Below the pieces are notes generated by a model. The model was not told the origin of the DNA. It saw only the letters and a list, made by a program, of their open reading frames with translations, and made no database searches. From contig RECV01000126.1 of NCBI GenBank assembly GCA_007693845.1, positions 1-33,020 on the forward strand: a DNA stretch of 33,020 bases. The letters run 5' to 3'. Below are positions 1 through 7,716 of the stretch, piece after piece. Position numbers and translations under genes: made by a program. Origin of the DNA: Phycisphaerales bacterium (GTDB taxonomy: Bacteria > Planctomycetota > Phycisphaerae > Phycisphaerales > SM1A02). Within the stretch, counting starts at the first letter, position 1. The number at the start of each line of letters is the position of its first letter.

Positions 1-888
1 CTCACCGATGAAGATATCGAACGCCGATCACGCGTCGCCGTGATCGGCGCGGGCGTCGCGGAGAGCTTCTTCCCGCTGGAGGATCCCCTCGGCAAGGACC
101 TGCGCATCGACGATCGCGTCTTTCGCATCGTCGGCGTGATGCAACCGATCGGTCTGGCCGGGGGCAGCGGCTCCGCGCTCGTCGGACGCGACTGGAATAT
201 GGATGTCCACATTCCGATCTCCACCGCCGAGTTGGAATTCACCGATATCGTCATGCGCCGACAAGCGGGGTCGTTCTCCGGCGAACAGGTGGAGGTCCAT
301 GAGATCTACGTCACCGCTGCATCAACCGAAAAGGTCATCGAGACGTCCGAACGGATGCGCCGCATCATTGCGCAGGAACATCCGGACATGGACGATGTGA
401 ACCTGATCGTGCCCTGGGAACTGCTCGAAAGCGCGCGCAAAACCGCCCTCGTCTGGAACGTCGTTCTGATCTCCATCGCCGCGATCAGTCTGCTCATCGG
501 CGGCATCGGAATCATGAACATCATGCTCGCTTCGGTGACCGAGCGCACCCGCGAAATCGGGATTCGGCGTGCACTCGGCGCGACACGTAAACACATTGTC
601 GCCCAGTTCCTGGTCGAGACCGGATCCCTCACCGCGCTGGGCGGCCTGCTCGGGGTCGCGCTGGGCGTGGTCGTCTCCGTCGGCGTTGAAGGGGTGCTGC
701 CGCTGATTCTTGAACTGCCCCGCCTGCGCGATATGGTCGACCCCGATTTCCGGATGGAAACGCAGGTCACCGGCTGGTCGATCGTGGTTTCGTTCGCGGT
801 GGCCGCCGCCGTCGGACTCGGATTCGGGATCTACCCGGCGATCGTGGCCAGTCGCAAGGATCCGATCGTCGCGCTCCGACACGACTGA
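1..888 (+). CDS. MacB/FtsX-type ABC transporter permease, C-terminal part
   Basis: The reading frame is open from base 1, so the gene starts upstream; 295 residues are visible. The N-terminal visible part is a periplasmic MacB-core-like region (VAVIGAGVAESFFP, then a GKDLRIDD stretch and an FRIVGVM motif). It is followed by the FtsX permease domain, with a membrane segment around VVLISIAAISLLIGGIGIMN. The cytoplasmic signature TERTREIGIRRALGAT comes next, then two further membrane segments. This order is typical of MacB-like permeases, which have four membrane helices and act with a separate ATPase in lipoprotein, peptide or drug export, or in mechanotransmission. The substrate cannot be told. 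The ATPase and any membrane-fusion partner should lie upstream, outside the window. The last helix ends near the C-terminus (IYPAIVASRKDPIVALR), also typical. Family assignment is firm; role is inferred only at family level. Confidence 0.93.
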   Translation, partial: LTDEDIERRSRVAVIGAGVAESFFPLEDPLGKDLRIDDRVFRIVGVMQPIGLAGGSGSALVGRDWNMDVHIPISTAELEFTDIVMRRQAGSFSGEQVEVHEIYVTAASTEKVIETSERMRRIIAQEHPDMDDVNLIVPWELLESARKTALVWNVVLISIAAISLLIGGIGIMNIMLASVTERTREIGIRRALGATRKHIVAQFLVETGSLTALGGLLGVALGVVVSVGVEGVLPLILELPRLRDMVDPDFRMETQVTGWSIVVSFAVAAAVGLGFGIYPAIVASRKDPIVALRHD

Positions 889-960
889 CGCACATGGCTG
901 TCCACGTTCGGGCGAGAACCCGCAGCTCAACGGCTTGAATCAATCACGGACTTGAATTGA

Positions 961-2253
961 TCACGCATCCGCGCCGTCGTTCTTCATGAGTTCCCGCAGG
1001 ACGATCGTGGCGTAGATGCCGCGCGGCAGGTCGAACGCGACCCGAATGTACCCGCCGTGTTCATCGATGCCCGAATCGACTTCGGGATCCTGAATCGTTT
1101 CACGCAATGGCCGCCGCGCGCCTTCGGGGGCATCGCGGCCTTCCTGAAGCAGTTCCGGGCTGATGCCGAACTGCTCCGCCGCGGCACGTTCGAGCTCATC
1201 GATCTTCCCTTCCGCGCGCTCCATGCTGCGCCCCCAGAGCGGGCCGGAGGGGGAGATTTCAAATCGCGCGGCCCGCTCCGCGAGTTCGCCGCTCTCCAGT
1301 TCTTCATCGGTCACCCGAAACGTGCGGCGGCGGTCGTGCTTCCACGCGCGATCGCCGGGCAGGCATGTCCCCAAGGTCCCCAAAGCGATGCGCTCATCGA
1401 GAACGCGATTGAAGATCGCGGACTGAACCGCGCTGATCCAGAACGACCAGGTGGTGCGGCCGGTGGCGTAGCACGCCTCTTTCTGCGACGCGCCTCGGCA
1501 GAGTGCCCGCAGGATCATTCGTTCAGCGCGATCCGCCGTCGTCCATTGTGTGAGCGCTCGCTCAAACTCGCCCGCATCGAACTGGGCTCTTCGCTCCTGT
1601 TGATAGGCCGGATAGGGCGTTCCTCCGGTTCCGAGCAACTCGTCGACCAACGCGTTCCAATCCTTCCGGAGCAAGTGCAGCCCGACGATGTGATTGTTGC
1701 GTCGATAGCCGAACCGCTGCGACCCGAAGTACGTGGGCACGCCGGTCTGTTCGAGTTTACGGAGGATTCGGTGCACAAAGGGCGCTTTGAGCGGATCGAC
1801 CTCACGAATTCGGATCGAAAAGCGGTTGCCGCGCAGATGCCCTCGCCGCAGTTTGTGACGGTGGCGATCCATCCAGAGCACCTTGATGCGTTCATGGGGC
1901 AGTTCCACCGCGGGCGGATCCTGAGGCAGGTGGAGCGAAACCATCTGCCGGGTCACGCCGACCTTGTCCTTCATCCCCGCGTACCCGATGGCTTTCTCCT
2001 TGACGCCGAAGTGGCGCCGGAGGCAGCTCATCAGTTCGAGATGCGACACGTTCGTGGTTTCGACCCCGAGATAAAGATGTTCACCCGCGCCCTCAAGGTC
2101 ATAGAGCGGCTGTTCGTCGACGAGAAAATCTTCGGGCCGCTGCTTGATACGACCGCCAACCCCGGGTTCATCCGTCAGATACCGCTGCGGCAGCGGGTCA
2201 TGCCCTGCCGGTTCGCTCTCGAGCAGATGTTCTCCCGGTTCCGTCATTCCCAT
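961..2253 (-). CDS. truD: tRNA pseudouridine(13) synthase TruD
   Basis: TruD converts uridine 13 of certain tRNAs to pseudouridine. The 430-residue protein carries the family signature GYAGMKDKVGVTRQ, with Asp96 in the position of the catalytic aspartate. The N-terminal RIKQRPEDFLVDE stretch, RGNRFSIRIREV and the GVPTYFGSQRFG motif also fit. The length fits the longer TruD forms with the inserted TRUD domain. The first ATG (2253) overlaps the end of the upstream gene by 10 bases. A second in-frame ATG at 2247 overlaps its TGA as ATGA and is an equally good start (428 residues). Either way translation is probably coupled to the bifunctional nuclease gene. A 433-codon open frame on the opposite strand is a shadow of GC-rich codons. 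Confidence 0.93.
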   Translation of the reverse strand: MGMTEPGEHLLESEPAGHDPLPQRYLTDEPGVGGRIKQRPEDFLVDEQPLYDLEGAGEHLYLGVETTNVSHLELMSCLRRHFGVKEKAIGYAGMKDKVGVTRQMVSLHLPQDPPAVELPHERIKVLWMDRHRHKLRRGHLRGNRFSIRIREVDPLKAPFVHRILRKLEQTGVPTYFGSQRFGYRRNNHIVGLHLLRKDWNALVDELLGTGGTPYPAYQQERRAQFDAGEFERALTQWTTADRAERMILRALCRGASQKEACYATGRTTWSFWISAVQSAIFNRVLDERIALGTLGTCLPGDRAWKHDRRRTFRVTDEELESGELAERAARFEISPSGPLWGRSMERAEGKIDELERAAAEQFGISPELLQEGRDAPEGARRPLRETIQDPEVDSGIDEHGGYIRVAFDLPRGIYATIVLRELMKNDGADA

Positions 2254-2738
2254 TTGAGTTTGTACTCACCTTCATCATCATCCTCTTCATCTTCGTCATC
2301 ATCATCCAAACCGAACTCAAAATCGCTTTGTTCGATGGCGGCATCGGCTTCGGTCTGACTGAGGACGTGCTCGGCTACGTAGATCGGCACGCCTTCCGCG
2401 ACCCCGAGCGCGATGGCGTCGGACGGCCGGGAATCCACTTCGATCTCATCGCCATCCTGTTCGATGATGAGTTTGGCGAAGAACGTTCCCTCCGCCAGGT
2501 CGCTGATCATGATCTCGCGCAGTCGGCCGCCGAGATGGGTGATGGTGGACGCCAGCAGATCGTGCGTCTGCGGCCGGGGGATTTCGATGCCCTTGAGGCG
2601 GCGTTCGATGGCGAAGGCCTCGGCGAGACCGATCACGATCGGAAAGGTCCGCTCGCCGCCGACTTCCGTCAGCTCGATAATCTGCATGTCCGTCATTTCG
2701 CGGATGAAGATCCGCGAGAGTTCCATTTGCACGGCCAT
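2244..2738 (-). CDS. bifunctional nuclease (BFN/DUF151) domain protein
   Basis: The 164-residue protein consists of one BFN/DUF151 domain. Visible family features are the start MELSRIFIREMTDMQIIEL, the segment RTFPIVIGLAEAFAIERRL, and PRPQTHDLLASTI followed by IEVDSRPSDAIALG. Related proteins (plant BBD1, Thermotoga TM0160) are reported to have RNase/DNase activity, but the bacterial role is unclear. I chose the ATG at 2738 because GGGAGA lies 5 bases upstream and the domain starts there; an earlier start would add residues with no domain match. The C-terminus is a highly acidic tail of Asp/Glu (about residues 143-157), encoded by near-repetitive GAT/GAA codons, then YKLKWE. A sigma70-like promoter lies just upstream. 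It overlaps truD, suggesting a shared transcript and perhaps a joint RNA-related role (inference). Confidence 0.88.
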   Translation of the reverse strand: MAVQMELSRIFIREMTDMQIIELTEVGGERTFPIVIGLAEAFAIERRLKGIEIPRPQTHDLLASTITHLGGRLREIMISDLAEGTFFAKLIIEQDGDEIEVDSRPSDAIALGVAEGVPIYVAEHVLSQTEADAAIEQSDFEFGLDDDDEDEEDDDEGEYKLKWE

Positions 2739-2774
2739 GGCGATCTCCCGTGTGCACGATTTAGTCTGCCTCTG

Positions 2775-2803
2775 ATTATTCGTCGCTTGGGGCACCGCTT
2801 CAA
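2775..2803 (-). promoter_or_regulatory. predicted promoter for the BFN-truD pair
   Basis: On the minus strand TTGAAG (2798-2803) and AATAAT (2775-2780) are separated by 17 bases. They match the -35 and -10 consensus at 4 and 5 of 6 positions. Transcription would begin about 30 bases before the ATG at 2738. The site lies between the dehydrogenase stop codon and the BFN start, so the last two genes can be expressed separately from the upstream ones. Found by eye only. Confidence 0.5.
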
Positions 2804-2831
2804 CAGCAGATTTGAGATTGACGCAAACGCT

Positions 2832-3743
2832 TCATGGTGCCGAGCCGGATGTTGACGCTGCGAGTTCCTCAAGAGCGGTGAACAGCGCTTGCGTGCCCTT
2901 TCGACCGCCCCCGGCCTCTTCGACCCGACGATACAACGACCGCCCCAGCTTCAGTCCAGGCAGGTCGAGCCCCATCCGCTCCGCTTCGGCCAGCGCGATC
3001 CCGAGGTCCTTGACGAAGTGTTCGACGTAGAAACCGGGTTCGAAATCGCGCGCGATCATGCGTGGCCCGAGATTGCTGATCGACCATGAACCCGCGGCTC
3101 CGGTGCTGACTGACTCAATGACCCGCAGGGGATCGAGCCCCGCACGTTGCGCGTAGATCAGCCCTTCGCAGACGCCGATCATGTTGGTCGCAATCAGAAT
3201 CTGATTGACCATCTTCGTATGCTGCCCCGCGCCGGGATCGCCCTGATGCAGAATCGTCTTGCCGATCACTCGAAAAATCGGCAAAGCCCGTTCGAAATCA
3301 TCCGATGCCCCGCCGACCATGATCGACAGCGTGGCGTTGCGCGCGCCGACATCGCCCCCGCTGACGGGCGCGTCGAGACTGCCTGCTCCCTTCGCCCGGG
3401 CGGCATCGGCGATTTCAATCGCCAGCGACGGTTCGCTGGTGGTCATGTCGATCAGAAGGGACGGCGGGCGTTTCAACGAGAGGACACCATTTGCGCCGAA
3501 ATACGTTTCCCGCACATCCTTCGGGTAGCCGACGATACTGATCACAGCATCCGCGCCCTCGGCGGCGTCGGCGGGCGAGTCCGCCCATTCCGCTCCGCGC
3601 TCAAGCAGCGGCTCGGCCTTCGTGCGCGTCCGGGTGAAAATCCGCAGTTGGAAACCGGCCTTCAGCAGGTGATCGGCCATCGCGCGGCCCATCACGCCGG
3701 TCCCGATCCAGGCAATCGTCTTGATTCCGTTCTCAGAGTTCAT
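2832..3743 (-). CDS. NAD(P)-dependent beta-hydroxyacid dehydrogenase (3-hydroxyisobutyrate / tartronate semialdehyde reductase family)
   Basis: The family performs reversible NAD(P)-linked oxidation of beta-hydroxyacids, or reduction of the semialdehydes. The N-terminal Rossmann fold shows [17 protein letters not shown] (residues 10-26, GxGxMG). The substrate-binding signature [12 protein letters not shown] is at about 123-134. The catalytic lysine is in [13 protein letters not shown] (Lys177). Length (303 residues) is normal. The Arg-Thr-Arg-Thr after the second beta strand ([10 protein letters not shown]) suggests NADP rather than NAD, but this is an inference. The substrate cannot be set from sequence: 3-hydroxyisobutyrate, tartronate semialdehyde, succinic semialdehyde and glyoxylate enzymes share these motifs. 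It follows rpiB after 36 bases on the same strand and may be its operon partner. Confidence 0.9.
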   Translation of the reverse strand: MNSENGIKTIAWIGTGVMGRAMADHLLKAGFQLRIFTRTRTKAEPLLERGAEWADSPADAAEGADAVISIVGYPKDVRETYFGANGVLSLKRPPSLLIDMTTSEPSLAIEIADAARAKGAGSLDAPVSGGDVGARNATLSIMVGGASDDFERALPIFRVIGKTILHQGDPGAGQHTKMVNQILIATNMIGVCEGLIYAQRAGLDPLRVIESVSTGAAGSWSISNLGPRMIARDFEPGFYVEHFVKDLGIALAEAERMGLDLPGLKLGRSLYRRVEEAGGGRKGTQALFTALEELAASTSGSAP

Positions 3744-3779
3744 GCCGCGATGGTAGCGGCACGGGCGGTGTGTGGTCGA

Positions 3780-4256
3780 TTACGATCTCGTCGTCGCGGT
3801 GATCTTCGCCGGATCTTCGCCGCGCTCGATCGCTTCGATCTTCTTCACGCGGCGGGCATGACGTCCGCCCTCGAACTCAGCGCGGAGAAAGGCGTCCACC
3901 GAACGGGCGATGACGTTGATATCCGAGTGATCGCCGGAAAAGCAGATTACGTTGGCGTCATTGTGCCGCCGCGCCATTTCCGCAGCTTCGATGGAATATC
4001 CGATGGCGGCGCGGGCTCCGGCGACCTTGTTGGCCGCGATGCAAATGCCGTTCCCGGAGCCGCACACCAGCACGCCGCGGTCCGCGTTGCCGTCAGTGAC
4101 GGACTTGGCGACGAGAAACGCCTCATCCGGGTAGTCGCGTGACTGACCGTCACACGGCCCGACGAGGATGACCTCGTGACCTTGTTCGCGGAGGTGCTTC
4201 GCCAGCGACGTGACGGCGTGATCACCCCGATGATCCGACCCGAGAGCGATCTTCAT
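3780..4256 (-). CDS. rpiB: ribose 5-phosphate isomerase B
   Basis: RpiB interconverts ribose 5-phosphate and ribulose 5-phosphate in the pentose phosphate pathway. The 158-residue protein has the RpiB/LacAB features: N-terminal MKIALGSDHRG (Asp8-His9), the catalytic-cysteine loop VLVCGSGNGICIAANK (Cys65), and a His98 in ARRHNDANVICFSG that corresponds to the conserved histidine. LacA/LacB isomerases share the fold, but the general-housekeeping setting favours RpiB. The start codon lies 35 bases inside the upstream phosphatase gene, so the two are probably translationally coupled. The same gene pair (ywlE-ywlF) is found in Bacillus subtilis. Confidence 0.92.
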   Translation of the reverse strand: MKIALGSDHRGDHAVTSLAKHLREQGHEVILVGPCDGQSRDYPDEAFLVAKSVTDGNADRGVLVCGSGNGICIAANKVAGARAAIGYSIEAAEMARRHNDANVICFSGDHSDINVIARSVDAFLRAEFEGGRHARRVKKIEAIERGEDPAKITATTRS

Positions 4257-4701
4257 GGCTGAGCAACTCCTTCATCCGTTGCGGGATCAACGTCCGAAAT
4301 TTTTTCGCAAGCGCATCGTACGCCTTCTGCCCCATCCCGATGGGATCGTCTATCGGCTCATCCGGATTCAGCAGGACGATTTTGGCCGAGGCATCGGGGT
4401 CATTCTCCACGAGGTGACGCGCTTCCTCCGCGTGTCCCGGTGTCATGCAGATGACATGATCGGCTTTGCGAATCATCTCGGCGGTAAGGGGCTTGGAAGT
4501 ACCGCTATGCTCAATGCCGAAATTCTGCAGTGCGACCACCGTCTCCTCCGCGATCGGCGAGCCGCTGGAGGCGTGGGTGCCGGCGGAGGCGAAGAAAAGC
4601 TGCTCCCGCAATCCCTGCTGCCGCGACCATTCTCGCGCGATCGCTTCCGCCAGCGGGCTGCGGCAGGTGTTTCCGGTGCAAACGAAGAGTACGGTTCTCA
4701 T
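4222..4701 (-). CDS. ywlE: low-molecular-weight phosphatase, probably YwlE-type protein-arginine phosphatase
   Basis: The 159-residue protein begins with the P-loop CTGNTCRS (Cys8 nucleophile, Arg14). It has the general-acid loop DDPIGMG (Asp118/119) near the C-terminus, the standard layout of low-molecular-weight protein tyrosine phosphatases. The P-loop carries Thr12 where classical tyrosine phosphatases have Ile (CxGNICRS). In Bacillus YwlE the equivalent Thr11 is the residue reported to give phosphoarginine specificity, so an arginine phosphatase is the better guess. Synteny with rpiB supports this, since ywlE-ywlF has the same order in Bacillus. GGGAA lies before the ATG. Substrates would be proteins marked by a McsB-like arginine kinase, which is not in this window. 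A tyrosine phosphatase remains possible. Confidence 0.85.
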   Translation of the reverse strand: MRTVLFVCTGNTCRSPLAEAIAREWSRQQGLREQLFFASAGTHASSGSPIAEETVVALQNFGIEHSGTSKPLTAEMIRKADHVICMTPGHAEEARHLVENDPDASAKIVLLNPDEPIDDPIGMGQKAYDALAKKFRTLIPQRMKELLSHEDRSRVGSSG

Positions 4702-4999
4702 AGCTGTTCCCAGTCGCGCAGAGTCCTGCTTGTTCGATATCCTATCCGCACCGGCTTCGCGATGGGGGCGTCACCGGCCGCTATGCAGGAAACAATCGAT
4801 GTGGCGGGGTTGGATATTCGCGTGAATCGGACGGGATGGCGAACTCTTGCGGTCGAAATCGGGCTTTCCGGCCACGGTTCCCCCTGACCCGTTGCGCGCG
4901 GTACAGTATCGAGGGCGGGATCAGGCCCCCGACGCAGCACGCGTTCGACGTTCAGGATTCATTGCTTCAGATCAGATACCGTTACCGTGGAGATCGCAG

Positions 5000-5572
5000 G
5001 TGGAATTTGTCAGCGAAAGCGAAGTCAACGAAGTACTCAGCAGCCAGGGGATTGAGCACGACCCGCGCGGCGATGAGAAGATCTTTCTGAAGATGAATGC
5101 CGGCGATGAGCACGTGCGCCTGCATCTCTCGACCGCGGAAAGTCCCGTCGAACCGGCCGACGGCGCGACGGTGATTTCAGTCGAGATGGAGCGGCTGCCG
5201 CAAGTCATCGAGCACATCATTCACCTGCTGCACATGGATCAGATTCTGCTGGTGCCGGTCGGCAAGTGGCGGAAGGTCTTCGACGCCGTGGCGTTCAGTC
5301 TCGCGGAGAACGAAGACTGGCAGGAAATCGATGCCGCGGCAACGGTCGAACTCAACACGCGCGACCCGCTGCTGTGTGAGCCGCAGGATTTTCATACGCT
5401 GATCGCGCTGATCGGTGCGCTCATGAACGATGCGGACTCGGAGGGACAGGGCATGTTGATGATTTCCCCTGCCGCGCCGATTCTGATCGAGGTCAATCCC
5501 GCCGGCGCGATTCGGATCGATCTGGGCAATCAGGTTCTCGCCGATGAACTGGAAGATGCCTTCGTCCGGTGA
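5000..5572 (+). CDS. uncharacterised protein, first gene of a four-gene cluster
   Basis: I do not recognise this protein (190 residues from a GTG start). GTG at 5000 is preceded by GGAG at a good distance. The longer frame from 4847 would add about 50 residues of low-complexity, non-domain-like sequence, so I prefer GTG. No signal peptide or membrane segment is visible. Composition is acidic and typical of a soluble alpha/beta protein. Notable stretches are MERLPQVIEHIIHLLHMDQI and PVGKWRKVFDAVAFSLAENE. The end, APILIEVNPAGAIRIDLGNQ, looks like a beta hairpin. The next gene follows after 51 bases with its own strong ribosome site. The product is probably cytoplasmic and may work with the next two unknown proteins (inference from packing only). 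Confidence 0.75.
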   Translation: MEFVSESEVNEVLSSQGIEHDPRGDEKIFLKMNAGDEHVRLHLSTAESPVEPADGATVISVEMERLPQVIEHIIHLLHMDQILLVPVGKWRKVFDAVAFSLAENEDWQEIDAAATVELNTRDPLLCEPQDFHTLIALIGALMNDADSEGQGMLMISPAAPILIEVNPAGAIRIDLGNQVLADELEDAFVR

Positions 5573-5623
5573 AGTCGCCCGGTCAGATCGCCGATCACAC
5601 TCTACTGGCTGGAGGATTTTTCC

Positions 5624-6226
5624 ATGCAGATCTGGCTTGATACAGAACCATGTGACCTGCAGGCCGATTCGGTCGGTACGGCAATCGCCGCGTGCGCCTC
5701 GCTCGCAGAAGAGCGCGGCCGCATGATTGTCGAGATCGAAGTCGACGGCGAGTCGTGGGGGCAGCAGCAACTGGAACAACCGGAATGCCTCGGCCGAGTG
5801 GCCGGTGAAGTGCGATTGACCTCCGCCGAGCCGCGCGACCTGGTCCAGCAGACCTTCACCGATGCCGTCGCCGCGCTGGAGGAAGCCGAAACCATGCAGA
5901 CGCGCGCGGCGGAGAAGATCCAGGCCGATCAGCAAGCCGAAGCGATGGAAGAGATTCGTGAAGTCTGCGGCATCTGGCTCGCCGTCCAGCAGGCCGTGCA
6001 GCAGGGCACCGAACTGATCGATGTTGACCTCAACGAACTCAAGGTGAATGACACCACCGCGCCGGCGATCATTGAACAACTGCGCAAGCAACTCATGATC
6101 ATCCGCGAGCAACTGGAAGCGCAGGATCATCTCGCGCTCGCGGACACGCTGCTCTACGACTGTCCGGCGGTCATTCAGAACTGGCGTGACATGCTTGATT
6201 CACTGCAACGGGGACTGGACCGCTGA
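5624..6226 (+). CDS. uncharacterised helical protein, second gene of cluster
   Basis: I cannot assign a family. The 200-residue product begins with a short beta-like part (MQIWLDTEPCDLQ, then MIVEIEVDGESWG). Most of the rest reads as long amphipathic helices rich in Gln, Glu and Ala (about residues 80-110 and 125-170), with coiled-coil character. No signal peptide or membrane span is seen, so it is probably cytoplasmic. The ATG has a strong GGAGG 8 bases upstream. Four scattered cysteines (10, 24, 55 and near 115) form no CxxC motif. It lies between two other unknown genes of similar codon use, which suggests a shared function. Confidence 0.75.
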   Translation: MQIWLDTEPCDLQADSVGTAIAACASLAEERGRMIVEIEVDGESWGQQQLEQPECLGRVAGEVRLTSAEPRDLVQQTFTDAVAALEEAETMQTRAAEKIQADQQAEAMEEIREVCGIWLAVQQAVQQGTELIDVDLNELKVNDTTAPAIIEQLRKQLMIIREQLEAQDHLALADTLLYDCPAVIQNWRDMLDSLQRGLDR

Positions 6227-6275
6227 TTCGCTGCGAATGCACCTTCCCCGAACGCTTTGAAGGAATGTTCCGATC

Positions 6276-7001
6276 ATGCCATCCAGCACCAAACAGAAGA
6301 AGGTCGACGATCTGATGGAAAAGGCCAGCGCTGCGCTGAGGCGCACCGCGTACTTCGAGGCCGAACGGATGGCGCTGAAGGCGCTGCAGATGTCGCGGCA
6401 GATCGATGACTGGGATCGCATGTCACGGATCGCGCTGCCGCTGCAGGAAGCCCGCCGCCAGCGCGTCCAACTCGCCATCGATGCCGCCGAGACCGGGTCG
6501 GGCGTCACCATCCTCGATCAATCGGTGACGGAAAACATGTCGATCGAGCCCGGCTGTTACCTCGTGCAGCCGCCGCTGGTCGGCGCTGATGCGCGTCGCT
6601 TTCGGCTCGCGGCGCTGCAGCGCGAAGTACCCGTGGCCGTAATCTGCCGGGAACCTTTGACACAGTTGAAACTGCAGCCGATCGTCGCCATCGGCGCGGG
6701 TTCAACCGTGCGAACAAAGGTCAAGCCGCCGAAGAAAGTGGATGCGCCCACGCTGGCGTGGTTCCTGGATGCGATGGAGGCGATCGGCGACTGGGCGATG
6801 GAGATGATCGACACCGGTCAGGAGTTGACGAAGCAGATCGACACCCTGCTCGAACGGCTCGATGTCGTGCCGGACCACGAGAAGCTCCACCAGAAACTTG
6901 CAGACTTATGTCGGGCCAAACTGGCGAAGGAATCCGAGAAAAAGGAGACCTCCGGCCCCAACGGCAAATCCGGCTCCCGTTCCAAAGTGAAGTCCACATG
7001 A
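6276..7001 (+). CDS. uncharacterised protein with TPR-like N-terminus, third gene of cluster
   Basis: The 241-residue protein has an N-terminal helical pair (VDDLMEKASAALRR, YFEAERMALKALQMS) resembling a single TPR or related helical repeat. A middle part contains SIEPGCYLVQPPLVGADARR and EVPVAVICREP. A helical region around FLDAMEAIGDWAMEMIDTG is followed by a Lys/Ser-rich basic tail. No signal peptide is seen. GAAGGAA lies about 10 bases before the ATG. The stop codon overlaps the start of the next gene as ATGA, so the nuclease-like gene is translationally coupled. Function unknown. A scaffold role is only a guess from the helical repeats. Confidence 0.75.
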   Translation: MPSSTKQKKVDDLMEKASAALRRTAYFEAERMALKALQMSRQIDDWDRMSRIALPLQEARRQRVQLAIDAAETGSGVTILDQSVTENMSIEPGCYLVQPPLVGADARRFRLAALQREVPVAVICREPLTQLKLQPIVAIGAGSTVRTKVKPPKKVDAPTLAWFLDAMEAIGDWAMEMIDTGQELTKQIDTLLERLDVVPDHEKLHQKLADLCRAKLAKESEKKETSGPNGKSGSRSKVKST

Positions 7002-7570
7002 CCGCCCGGCGATCCGTCGCGGCACATCGTCTGCGTCGGCGGCGCTGGCCGTGGCTGCTTGCGTTCTTTCTCCTCGCCGGGCTGGTCGCCCTTGATCGCA
7101 GCGGGCTACTGCTCGCGCCGGCCCCGGATGATCTGGCGCACTACGACGGCCGCTCCGTTCGCGTGCTGCGGGTCATCAGCCCGCATACGCTCGATATCGA
7201 ATTGCCCGATCCGGTTCAACGCCGTTCCACCACGCGCGTCCGTCTGTGGGGACTGAACGCCCCCCTTCCGGCAACCGCCCAGCGGGAAGCGGAACCCGGC
7301 GCGGACCAGGCCATGATGTTCGTCGAGTCGCTGGTCGACGATCAGCGGGTGACTCTGCATCTGGAACCGGATCGACCGCGCGATTCGCTCGGCCGCGTTC
7401 TCGCCCACGTCGGCCTGCGTGCCGGCGGGACGCTCAATGAAGATTTACTCGAAGCGGGATGGGCCACGGTCGATGAACGCTGGCCGCACGGCCGACTCGC
7501 GCAGTACGCCCAGGCCGAGCATCGAGCGCGACGGCACGAACGCGGCTTGTGGGGCGAGATCGGGCGGTAG
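6998..7570 (+). CDS. membrane-anchored thermonuclease (SNase)-like protein with altered active site
   Basis: The 190-residue protein has an Arg-rich N-terminus and then a hydrophobic segment WPWLLAFFLLAGLVALDRSG (about residues 18-37), so it is probably anchored in the membrane with the domain outside the cytoplasm. The rest has the SNase fold pattern: YDGRSVRVLRVISPHTLDIE, TTRVRLWGLNAP, RDSLGRVLAHVGL and LNEDLLEAGWATVDE. Aligned by eye to staphylococcal nuclease, Arg35 and Arg87 are kept. The Ca-ligand Asp40 is Asn and catalytic Glu43 is Leu, so calcium-dependent nuclease activity is doubtful. The start was set at the ATGA overlap with the upstream gene; the longer open frame from 6758 lies inside that gene and is not real. 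It could be an inactive nucleic-acid or protein-binding SNase-like domain. Confidence 0.82.
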   Translation: MTARRSVAAHRLRRRRWPWLLAFFLLAGLVALDRSGLLLAPAPDDLAHYDGRSVRVLRVISPHTLDIELPDPVQRRSTTRVRLWGLNAPLPATAQREAEPGADQAMMFVESLVDDQRVTLHLEPDRPRDSLGRVLAHVGLRAGGTLNEDLLEAGWATVDERWPHGRLAQYAQAEHRARRHERGLWGEIGR

Positions 7571-7628
7571 ATCCACTTATGCGCCGCGACGGGCCGGGCG
7601 GACGCGATTTCCCACAGGATGCCAATGC

Positions 7629-7659
7629 AAAAACCGCGTGCACGAGGTCGTACACGCGG
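7629..7659 (-). terminator. intrinsic terminator of rpmE
   Basis: On the minus strand an 11-base stem with one mismatch (CCGCGTGTACG / CGTGCACGCGG, loop ACCT) is followed directly by TTTTT. It lies 58 bases after the rpmE stop codon. The plus strand has no T run after the stem, so it acts mainly on the minus-strand transcript. Confidence 0.8.
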
Positions 7660-7716
7660 CGTGGTTGATCAATGCAGCCTGCCGCCTGCCAGTTCATCAG
7701 CAGGCGTAACGGGCGA

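Noticed and set aside
914-965. Near-identical direct repeats (TTGAATCAATCACG and TTGAATTGATCACG) between the ABC permease and truD
   Set aside because: Short and imperfect, with no other sign of an attachment site or mobile element.
1057-2358. 433-codon open frame on the plus strand
   Set aside because: It lies opposite truD and the BFN gene, which have clear families. Its product has no recognisable domain; it is a codon-bias shadow.
3147-4142. 331-codon open frame on the plus strand
   Set aside because: It spans the antisense of the dehydrogenase and rpiB and their gap, and its product looks random.
4698-4940. 80-codon minus-strand frame whose TGA overlaps the phosphatase ATG as ATGA
   Set aside because: The overlap is tempting, but the codons include several rare ones (ATA, AGA, AGG, CTA), there is no family pattern and no good ribosome site. 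More likely non-coding upstream sequence; the 298-base gap 4702-4999 holds no other clear feature.
5177-6130. 317-codon minus-strand frame
   Set aside because: Antisense to the first two unknown genes, which have better ribosome sites and spacing.
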